Of a stretch of 15,050 bases of DNA, positions 7,344 through 15,050 are shown piece by piece; the stretch's first letter is position 1, and each line of letters starts with the position of its first letter. The notes under the pieces are model-generated. The model saw only the letters and a program-made list of their open reading frames with translations. It was not told the DNA's origin and searched no databases. The DNA comes from Monoraphidium neglectum (Eukaryota > Chlorophyta > Chlorophyceae > Sphaeropleales > Selenastraceae). The translations under genes were made by a program, and so were the position numbers. The DNA lies in assembly GCF_000611645.1 (NCBI RefSeq), contig NW_014012298.1, positions 1 through 15,050 on the forward strand. The letters are read 5' to 3'.

Positions 7344-10300
7344 TCAGCCCGTCTGCATCGGCGCCGGGTCCGCGGCGTCGATCTGCGCCTGCGTCGCGGG
7401 GCGCGCCCAGCACTTGAGCTGGCCGCCGTAGCAGGCGGTGAAGATGGCCTCGTCCGTGAAGAGCACGTCCGACAGCGGCTCGCAGTGCAGCCTGCGCGTG
7501 GAAGCCGTTGTTTGGCATGATCAGCGCAGTATCTTCGGGATGCGAGGGCGGTCTGTTTATGCATGCCGTGGCATGCGCTTACAGAGCGCATAGCTCAAAT
7601 GCATTTGCGGGGGGGTCTGCTGGCACGGCCCAAGGTACCCCAAGAGGGCAGTATTTCAGGTGCCTAGCGCCTGGGGTGCCCACTTGTGCTGCATGATGGG
7701 AGGAATGATGGTCATCTCTGACCGCGGGACCGACGGGCAGATCGGGTTGGGCGGCACCAACAGCCCGTTGCCGGCCCCGTGGTGGCCGCCGGGATGCTTG
7801 CCCAGCAGCGCCAGCAGGTTTGCGCTGCCGTGCCGCGCCATAGACGCGCCCCCGCCGCCGCCGTCGGGCGTGCCCGGCCGCGGCTGCTGGAGTTGCTGCT
7901 GCTGCTGCTGCTGCTGGTGGTGCTGATGGTGAAAGTGTGACCCGTGGTGCGGGGGCTGCGGCGACGGCGATGGCGACGGCGACGGCGACGGCGATGGCGG
8001 CGGCAGCGGCGGATGGTGGTGGTTGCCCCCGCTGCAGCTGGAGGCAGCCGGCGGCGGCGACGGCGCCGCGCCTGCGCCTGGGGCGGCAGCCGTGTCGGCC
8101 TGCGAGAGCGCTGCCAAGTTTGCGCCGCTGCTGACCTTTGGGATGGGCACGTGCGAGGAGCTCGCGACGCGCCTTACAAAGAGGCAGCGACGAGGGGCGC
8201 AGCGGTGGGGTCGTGTCAGATGTGTTGCAGTGCAGAGGCTTTGTGAGCGGCTGCCGTCCGCCCCGCCGGACGGCCTCGGCTGGCCCGTGGCCGCGTCTGC
8301 CTGGCCGCCTGCCAATGCTGCCGCCGCGGCTCGCGGGCCCGACGGCTACCCGCGCGCCCGCCCAGCCCTTGATCTGCCCCCCTGCGCAGCGCCCCTGCTC
8401 GGCGGCCCCCATCGGCGCCCCTCACACCCTTCCCCCTTGTCTCACTTGATGCCCGTCTGCCCCGTCTGCTGGTTGACCGCAGCCGGGTCCTCCTCCAGCA
8501 CCAGGTCCCACAGGCACAGCGCCGTGTCCTGCCCCGCGCTGCCCAACCGGTACGTCCGCTCCACCAGCGCCGGCCCCGCGCCGCCCGCGCTGGACGCGCC
8601 GCCGCCGCTGAGGCCGGCTGCGGCGGAGGCGGCCTCCTTGCCCTCGGTGCAGGCCCAGGGGTCGAACGCGACGCGGCCCACGAAGCTGCCGTGGCCTTCG
8701 CCAAACGCAACCACCTGGGGCGCGGCGGGAAAGGGGCGCAGCAAGGGGCGAGCGATGGGGCGCCGGCGGGCTCCACAATCAGGCGCAGTGCACAAAGCAG
8801 CCGTGGTGTGCCGACGCCCACCCACTCGTGGCAATCGGCCAGGCGCCCCGGCTGCATGCGAGCCGTCGCCACGTCAGCCTTGTACGCACAAGAATGAAAT
8901 TGCCAACCGCACACGACCGCGCGATGTGTGAGGGAAGCATCATGCGTGCATCAACCTCGCAAGCGCAGTTCATCGGCACGCACGCGCGTGCGCGCCCCAC
9001 CCTCGCCCCGCCCACCTGTTTGTCGGGCACGCTGTACATCGCCACCAGGTCGTCCTCGCCCCCGGACGCCACGAACCGCCCATCGGGCGACCAGCAGACG
9101 CACAGCGCCGCCCCGTAATACGAGCGGTACCCCGCCACGCACTGCCCGCTCGGCCAGTCCAGCAGCCGCACGGACCCGTCGCGGCAGGCAGCTGCCAGGC
9201 GGTTGCCGTCCGGATTGAAGGCAACGTCGTTTACGCCGCCGCAGCCGGGGACGGCGACGGTCTGGCAGGGGTTGTGGGCGCTCTGGCGCGATGACGTCAG
9301 CGACGACATCGAGAGAAGCTTCCCGGAGCCCTCGCCCAGCATGACGGCGCTCTTGTGGGGTGGCGTCGGGGGAGGACGCGTACGGGCGGTGTGGGGCCAG
9401 GAGACCACGGGCGCAACGGGGTTGCGACTGCAGTCGTACGTACCCCAAGCCGGCCTGATATAAATGGATTATGGGCAACCGCCCCGGCCTCGCCTCACCT
9501 TTTTGTAAACCAGGATGTTGCCGCTCGAGTGCGCCACCAAGAACTGCGCGCCGCCCGACCGCGGCACCCAGGCGACTGCGCAGCAGCGGCTGCCGTCGTG
9601 CACGCCGCTCTCGTTGAGCGTCGCGGCTATCACCGGTTTGCTCGAGCCCGCCGCCTGCTGCAGCTGCGCACGCAGAGACATGAGGTGCACTGCGCGGCGC
9701 GTGGCGAATCGTGGCAGGCCAGGCCAGGGCAACTTGGTCAGGCGGGCCGGCTGGCGCACCGCAATGGCAGCTGACTCCGCAGGCAGCTGCCAGCTGCCAA
9801 TGCGCAGCCGCCCCCGCCAAGAGCGTCCACCTCAATCAGCGGCCGCTGCTCCCACTGGGCACTCGCCGCCCCGCGGTCGCGCCGCCCTGCCACCGGTGCC
9901 CCTACCCCTAGCAGCCCGTCGTGCGACCAAGGCCCTGCAGCTGCTCCGAAGCCCCGCATCCCTCCAAACCCCCCAGCCGTGCCGCCGGCCCCGCTGCCGG
10001 GGACCACACCGCAGGCGCAACCCGCGCACCCTCGCCGTTGGCGATGCCAACCAGCAGGTCGTGGCCGTCCCGGGACTCCATAAACGCGTGCACGCGTGGG
10101 TAGCCGTCGCGTATCGAGGTCGGGTTGAAAACGAGGGACCGCAGCGGATCCTGCGTGCGGAGCCAGCGCATGCGCGCGCACAAGGACAGCAGCGGAGGAG
10201 GTTGGTGGCGGCGGCCGGCGTGCGGCAAAGGCGACGAGCCCCAGGTTTGTCTGAGAGGACCCTGGCCGCCTGTGCAGCGGGGGTGCTGAGTGCGCGTCGG

Positions 10301-10648
10301 CCGCACGGCGCGCCGACGGCCGCTGCAGTTTGCCGGGGTGGGCAGGTGACAGCCGCGTGGGGGCAGCGCCCACCGCCTGCACGCTCGCGACAGAGCGCTT
10401 CATGCTATTGATGCTGCCGAGCCCGGCCGTCTCACCTTCTCCGTGCCGTCATAGGGGCAGATGTGCAGCTGCTCCCCCACGTTGAAGACCATGTACTGCC
10501 CGCCCTCCGCGCCCCCTCTGAGCGCCGCGACCGTCAACCGCGTCGCGCGCCCGTTGGCAAAGGGCACCAGCCCTGCCGTGCGCTCCGACCACAGCAAGTA
10601 GCGCCCCTCGCTGGTCTTGAAGTGCGTCTTCGTCGGCGGCTTGTCCAT
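7344..10648 (-). CDS. WDR20/CreC-type WD40 repeat protein
   Basis: Orthologous in pattern to plant and animal WDR20 and fungal CreC, beta-propeller proteins that bind and activate USP12/USP46-type deubiquitinases. Exons on the minus strand: 10436-10648, 10030-10150, 9499-9689, 9016-9351, 8446-8714, 7684-8130, 7344-7491, giving 574 residues and a TGA stop. The N-terminal THFKTSEGRYLLW is the family hallmark. Blades follow: GSRCCAVAWVPRSGG...FLVAHSSGNILVYKK, GGVNDVAFNPDGNRLAAACR, LCVCWSPDGRFVASGGEDDL, GEGHGSFVGRVAFDPW, YRLGSAGQDTALCLWDL, and the closing LHCEPLSDVLFTDEAIFTAC with LKCWARP. Residues 378-525 include a long disordered insert with Ser-Pro repeats and a His/Gln run, lying where the family has a variable linker before the last blade. 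An upstream in-frame ATG at 10768 would add 40 Ala/Arg-rich residues; 10648 was preferred because it sits just before the conserved start. The acceptor of exon 4 (CACAAG) is the weakest junction, and the acceptor of exon 6 could shift by one codon. Confidence 0.92.
7894..7917. repeat. CAG/CTG trinucleotide run coding poly-Gln
   Basis: It encodes eight Gln in a row, followed by Leu-Gln-Gln and preceded by a His/Gln stretch, in exon 6 of the WDR20-like gene. It reads CAG on the coding (minus) strand. Confidence 0.9.
7960..8000. repeat. Hexanucleotide GGCGAC/GGCGAT array coding Ser-Pro repeats
   Basis: About six units of GGCGAY on the plus strand encode alternating Ser and Pro in the same exon of the WDR20-like gene. 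The reading frame is kept because the unit is six bases long. Confidence 0.9.
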
Positions 10649-11522
10649 GGCTGCTGCGGTGGCGGCGCCGGGCGCGGCGCCAGCTCGAGCCCTGTTGGCG
10701 CGAGGATGTGCGCCGGCCGTGCGCCGGGCTGCGCCTGTGGCTGGTGAGTGGCACTGCTGAGCAGCCACGTGCTGGATTCAACAAGCTGCCATTGCTGCAG
10801 CTGCCCCCAGAATGGCTCTCTTCCGGTTAGTGCAGCCCTTGGTCTCCGACCAACCCACGATGGCTAGGGCGCGTCTGTATCTGAGACGGGTTAGACAATC
10901 GTGTAGATCTCTTTCATCGATGGCAGGCTGTCTTGATCATGTGCTGTGTTAGATCACGGTACCGTGCTAGAAGAAGCACACGCTAGATGTCTGTGACAAG
11001 ATATACGATCGCTTGCGATGCTTTTAGATGGTGTCCAGGCGTGGATCTTGTTACTGTGCACCAGCGCTGAGTGACAGCTCTGATGCCGGGCGTCACCAGG
11101 CCTCGCCCAGGCGGCGCTGGCTCCCATGGAGCTTAGATGCCGCGCACAAATGGGGGTGCCATGGCAGTCATCAAGAAGTCACCAAAACATGGTAAGCTGG
11201 ATAGTCTATCATGTACCATGGGCAGCCACAATTCAGCTCTAGCGTAGTGATGTCACTGCAAAGGTAGGTTGAATGCAACCACGCACTACTACTGATATGC
11301 GTGCGGCACCATGTACCGAGTGCAGTGCAGCAAGAGGAGGCCGTGGGAAACCCATTGTGTCAGCGAACAAGCATTCGTTTGCAAGGAAGTGACAGTGACA
11401 CCATTACGAGTGGAGAAGGAGCACTGACATCAAGAATGGCCGCCCCGTCCCGAAGGAGTGCAGCTGCTGCGCTGGTTGATCCGTCCTTGCAAAGAGCCAG
11501 CTGGCACACAAGCCGCCCTCCT
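10649..11522. other. Intergenic: RNASEH2B 3' region and WDR20-like promoter, with an AT-richer block
   Basis: These 874 bases hold no recognised coding segment. From about 10850 to 11300 the DNA is clearly less GC-rich than the rest of the window and lacks long open frames. It contains a perfect 12-base palindrome CACGGTACCGTG (10955-10966), enclosed by TGTGCT/AGCACA arms, and a small hairpin ATCGC-TT-GCGAT (11008-11019). No tRNA, snRNA or snoRNA signature was found. Confidence 0.5.
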
Positions 11523-13561
11523 TTACTTCTTCTTGGGAGCTGCAAAGAAGCTGCTGATCTTGCGCGTGCCCTCCGCCTGCTTCGCCAGCCGCACCGCCTT
11601 GGCCTCGGCGCGCCCCTCCTCCATCTTGCGCCGCGCGGCCTCCTTCGGGTCGAGCGCCACCTGCACAACCGGCACCAGCAGGGTGAGGCGCATCACGTGG
11701 TTTTGGGCCTCAGCAGCTGCTGGCGGTCTCGTGCAACCAGCGACTGCGCATCACGTGGTAGCCGAAGCATGACCACCAACCTTGCTTGCTCTCGACCTGC
11801 GTGAGCGTGAAGTTCCACACACATCACAAATAAAAGTGCACGCGTTCAACCCACACCTTGCGCGCCTTGTCCTTGGGCGCCGACGCGTCTTCAAATGGCT
11901 GCCCTGGCGCCGTTGATGGCGTGGGAGCCTGCCGCACGGCTGGCGTGGCGCTGCTTGTGCCTGCACGGCAGGGCGGCGCCAGGGTTGCGCGAAACAATGG
12001 TGATTGCACAGCTAGCCATGAAATTTGGCCGCAGGCGGCCTCAGTTTAAGCGGCGCCTGATGCCGAATCAGGCCCCGTCAAACAAGTATCCCTAAGCAAC
12101 ACACGTACACAAGCAAACGGCGCCCATCGCACCTGCGGGCTGCAGCTGGCATGCCTCTGCCAGCTGCGCCAGCCGCGGCGGCGACAGGTACTCCCCCATG
12201 AAGCCCAGCGCGTACGCGCGCGCGCCGTCGCCCTGCAGGCCAGCCACGCTGCCGGGCGCCGCCTCCCGCAGGCCAGCGAGCGTCTGGTCCAACTTGCAGC
12301 GCAGCCACGCGGCGACCTGGCGTGTTCGCGGCACAGGGGCGCAAGCATGATGGACCTCTGGCAAGGCGACACCTGGCGCGACCAGCAACAAAGCTACTCC
12401 ACGCCAGCTCTGCCATCGGTGTGTGGCCACGTAACCAGCGGAGGAGGCCCAGAGCGGCCTGCCTGTGCAAACAGGTCAACTCACCCTGGCCTCAGTCAGT
12501 CGGTAGTAGCAGTCCTCGCCGCTGCCCTTGACGTCGCAGATCAGAGGCAGCGACCTGGCCGCCAGCGTCCCCAGGGCAGCGGCGCCCGGCCAGCTGCGTG
12601 CGAACACAGGAGCGGAGAGCATGAGCAACAGCCGGCGTGAGCTGCGCGCCATACATGCGAAACCGCCTTGCTCTTGGCCTGGATGATTACACTTGTGTGC
12701 GCGACACCCGCACTGCTGCGGTCTATCCGCACTCAACGCGCCGCTGGGTGGTGGTGCACCCACCTGTCCAAGCACAGCAGGCTGGAGGCCTCCTGGAACA
12801 TTGAGGATGGGCCGCCGCCACTACCTCCACAGGCCTGCAATTGATGCAGCGCGATAAAATAGTGGACTCCTGCCCTGCCGCATGCATGCAGTCAGGTGCA
12901 TCCATGGTTGTGCAGTCACATCTGAAGGTCCCGCGCCCTGGCTTGGTTGCAATGTGCGAGAGCGCTCGCCCTGCTGATGCAGCCAGCAGCGCACCTGCTG
13001 CTCCTGTTGCTTCCGCTTGTCCAGCAGCGCCAGCAGCACGTATGCCGGGTCGATGGGGCTGCAAAGGAAGCAGCTGCCATCTGCACAGCAGCAGGCGGTT
13101 CTTAAAACGCGGCGCATGGTGGCCTTGCCCCAAACACGTTTGAATGGCGCCTTGCTCACCTGCAAGCAACCTGTCGCCAACTAACCACGCGCCGTACTCT
13201 GACCGTACACGGTTTACTTCTAGCAGCCCGCCAGCACCTGGAAGCAGCACGAACTGCTGTGCCGCGCCAGTCGCGGGGCACGGCAGCTGCAGCAGCACAA
13301 CTCGGTGCGCCGCACAGTCGCCACCCGGCGTGCTGCATTCAGCCGTGGGCTGCTGCTGATGCTGCTGATCACTTTCTTGAGATGGCTGCGGCGGTGCCAG
13401 GCCTGAGTGGAGGCAACAGGGAATGCGTACACGATAGCAGTGCCGGCGACAGCAGCAGCGCGCACGGTTTTGAACGCGACGCCCATCTTGGGACCTATCC
13501 CTCTCACTGCTGCTAACCCAATCATTGCAAACTGACCTTTGCCTATCAAGATCTTTGACAT
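11523..13561 (-). CDS. RNASEH2B: Ribonuclease H2 subunit B
   Basis: Accessory subunit of the nuclear heterotrimeric RNase H2, which removes ribonucleotides from DNA and degrades RNA in hybrids. Exons on the minus strand: 13537-13561, 13160-13402, 12995-13080, 12764-12834, 12485-12593, 12133-12316, 11857-11960, 11523-11660. The sum is 960 bases, 319 residues plus TAA, close to the 312 residues of human RNASEH2B. Visible family segments: HRVVLLQLPCPATG, VLLPGAGGLLEVNRVRSEYG, AWLVGD, CSPIDPAYVLLALLDKRKQ (the 'TPVDPLFLLL' region), MFQEASSLLCLD, LICDVKGSGEDCYYRLTEAR (the 'DNKKYYKYSKEKT' region), VAAWLRCKLDQTLAGL, YALGFMGEYLSPPRLAQLAE, and a basic tail ending RKISSFFAAPKKK. That tail is PCNA-interacting (PIP)-like, with T306 where the canonical Gln would be; the human tail also lacks the Gln. 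The tiny first exon is chosen because the second exon's frame has no ATG; its GTCAGT donor is the least certain junction. The gene is divergent from the Alfin-like gene. Confidence 0.92.
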
Positions 13562-14154
13562 TGTGCCTGAAAAGGCTCTGCAACCGCTTCAAGCAAGACT
13601 CCCGCGCAATGAGATCGTCTTGCTGAAGCTCGGAAATTGCAATGTCTTGAAGAGGCGTAATACGCTGGAATATATATTGCCCTTCTGCTGTTGGAGACAC
13701 TGCCTGCGTGCGTTTGCCGCTCGCAAATGTGCCTCCCTCACAACGTCACAAGCCCTCGTTGGCCTTGTCAGCATTGTCAGCACCGATAACCAAGCCAGTT
13801 GTCTTGCTTGCATTTATGTGACGATTGTCGCAATTGTGATTAGCAGCACTGTGATCCCACAGAGCCACCACCCACCCATCCCCCCGGCGTCGACCAGCCC
13901 TGTGCCTCGTGTGGCGATCCTTTTATTACAGACAGTGGTAGTTGTACAGCTGGCCCCTTCGGAGGGCACGCGGGTGTTCAAGAGGCGCGGTGGACGAGCC
14001 AAGCCCTGGCCTGAATATGGAGCTATCCGGCACGAGTTGAGACCAGCTAGACGCGACCTGGGATCCGCGGGGGAGCAGACGGCCCGCGCCCAGCGACAGG
14101 CTCGCCGCGGCGGCGCCTGCGGGGCGACCGCGGCCGGGCGGGCGGCGGTGGCAC
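13562..14154. promoter_or_regulatory. Divergent promoter region of RNASEH2B and the Alfin-like gene
   Basis: These 593 bases lie between two divergent start codons, so they must hold both 5' leaders and both promoters unless there are upstream noncoding exons. Base composition is less GC-rich than the flanking coding DNA. A palindromic TATA-like element lies at 13669-13678. A second AT-rich stretch (13919-13928) lies about 230 bases before the Alfin-like ATG. A long plus-strand reading frame crosses the region but looks accidental. Confidence 0.6.
13669..13678 (-). promoter_or_regulatory. TATA-like element, probably of RNASEH2B
   Basis: AATATATATT stands out in GC-rich DNA 108 bases upstream of the RNASEH2B ATG, which would leave a leader of roughly 75-85 bases if transcription starts about 30 bases downstream. 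The element is its own reverse complement, so orientation cannot be read from it. No transcription-start data are available, so this is inference from position and sequence. Confidence 0.4.
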
Positions 14155-15050
14155 ATGGAGGTGCACACGTTCCCGCGCACCGTGGACGAGATATTCGACG
14201 ACTTCTGCCATCGGCGATACGGCTTGCAGCGGGCACTGACGGATGGTGGGTCGTGCGGCACGTCGTGACCCCCTCGCTGTGGCCCCATTGACGGCTAGGG
14301 TTGTTATGTCCTGGGCAGGCAGGACATGACTGGCCAGGATCCCATTCGGCGAGAAGTGACTCGCACCGCCGAGCGTTCCGATGACGAGCGTGCGTCGCCG
14401 CACGCAGCCCCTGAATTGGCACCCGACCCCCCGCCGCAGACGCGGACGCCCTTTTTGAGAAGTGCGATCCCGCCAGGGAAAACCTCTGCCTCTATGGTGC
14501 GTGCGCCTAGGGCCGCCGCCGGCGCCGGCGCGGCCGACGCGCATGCGTCCGTGCTGCTGCATTGCGGCCTTGCCACAGCTCGCCTCACCAGCACTCGGGC
14601 CGGCAGCGATCGCAGCAGACGCGGCGCCCTGCTCGCTCCAGGCGCCTGTGTCAGCCCCGCAGCCCCGCACCGAAGCGGCTCGCTACGCGCGTTACCCTCC
14701 CTGGCAGGCGACCGCGGCGGCAACTGGGCGGTCGAGCCGCCCGCGGAGGAGATCCCCGCAGAGCTGCCGGAGCCCTGCCTTGGCATAAACTTTGCGCGGG
14801 ACGGCATGAGCCGGCGCGACTGGCTGGCTCTTGTGGCGGTGCACTCGGACGCCTGGCTCATGTCGGTGGCGTTTTTCTACGCCGTAAAACTCGACGCCAG
14901 CGGCCGCGCTCGGCTCTACCGTCAGCTGAACTCGCAGCCGACGCTGTTTGAGGTGGCCACCGGCCGTGCGCGCCCCTCGCCCGCGCCGCCCAAGGGCGGC
15001 GGCGGCGGCGAGCGCGCCGGCTGGCGGCACGGCGGCGCGAAGCGGAACGC
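14155..15050 (+). CDS. Alfin-like (AL) PHD-type protein, N-terminal part, 3' end outside window
   Basis: Alfin-like proteins are plant-lineage nuclear chromatin readers: an N-terminal Alfin domain, a variable linker, and a C-terminal PHD finger that binds trimethylated histone H3 lysine 4. Exons on the plus strand: 14155-14245, 14440-14496, 14708-15050 (continues). Junctions are G|GTGGGT to CAG|AC and G|GTGCGT to CAG|GC, all in phase. Residues 1-31 read MEVHTFPRTVDEIFDDF then RRYGLQRALTD, matching the family's PRTVEEVF..DF..RR..ALT start. Exon 2 gives LFEKCDPARENLCLYG. Exon 3 gives NWAVEPPAEEIPAELPEP, LGINFARDGM, DWLALVAVHSDAWLMSVAFF and PTLFEVATG, all diagnostic. After the Alfin domain comes a Pro/Gly-rich linker (PSPAPPKGGGGG). 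The PHD finger would lie beyond base 15050 and cannot be seen. There are no in-frame defects in the part shown. Confidence 0.93.

Noticed and set aside
5594..8445. Stop codons directly at exon ends (for example after N-Q in the DUF4864 gene and after G-I-K in the WDR20-like gene), read as possible truncated proteins
   Set aside because: Phase-2 introns starting GTGA always create an in-frame TGA. The downstream exons join in frame and complete the domains, so these are splice donors and not gene ends.
7579..8931. Long reading frames of 277 and 302 codons in other frames over the WDR20-like gene
   Set aside because: They run through confirmed exons and introns, have biased low-complexity composition and match no family; the spliced minus-strand WD40 model explains the region.
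10849..11300. Searched for a tRNA or snRNA gene in the AT-richer block
   Set aside because: No B box, Sm site or U6-like sequence was found on either strand by eye.
11776..11796. A possible micro-exon (VESKQ) in the last-but-one RNASEH2B intron, flanked by CAG and GT
   Set aside because: Including it would break the reading frame between exons 6 and 7, which join cleanly without it.
13539..14291. A 250-codon plus-strand reading frame across the divergent promoter
   Set aside because: It overlaps the RNASEH2B start exon in antisense and the Alfin-like first exon in a different frame. It has no recognisable domain, and long chance frames are common in GC-rich DNA.

Overview
The window is a piece of GC-rich nuclear DNA from a green plant-lineage eukaryote, most likely a chlorophyte microalga. 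The reasons are: many short exons bounded by GT/AG introns; plastid genes with transit peptides whose best cleavage motif is V-R-A; a plastid terminal oxidase; a plant-type Alfin-like gene; and CA/GT microsatellites in introns. I cannot name the genus. No bacterial operon, phage, CRISPR array, rRNA or intact tRNA is visible.

Layout. Four genes lie head to tail on the minus strand and a fifth diverges on the plus strand. (1) 1-3793 minus: plastid terminal oxidase (PTOX, alternative-oxidase family), ten exons visible, 3' end outside the window. (2) 4766-6756 minus: a predicted plastid protein with a DUF4864-like domain and an apparent second copy of the same fold, four exons. (3) 7344-10648 minus: a WDR20/CreC-type WD40 protein, seven exons, with a Ser-Pro/His/Gln-rich insert. 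(4) 11523-13561 minus: ribonuclease H2 subunit B, eight exons, the first only 25 bases long. (5) 14155-15050 plus: the N-terminal half of an Alfin-like histone-reader protein, cut by the window end. Genes 4 and 5 share a 593-base divergent promoter region. Gaps of 972, 587 and 874 bases separate the other neighbours.

The exon models were built by hand. Every internal junction keeps the reading frame, nearly all junctions use GTGNGN-type donors and CAG acceptors, and the spliced proteins match the known family patterns. The genes do not form an obvious pathway: two products are predicted to be plastid proteins (chlororespiration; unknown), one a deubiquitinase cofactor, one a ribonucleotide-excision subunit and one a chromatin reader. 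This is an ordinary gene-dense algal region. The most original leads are the cysteine-containing N-terminal extension of PTOX, the tandem duplication inside the DUF4864 protein, and a decayed tRNA-like (possible SINE) segment between the first two genes.
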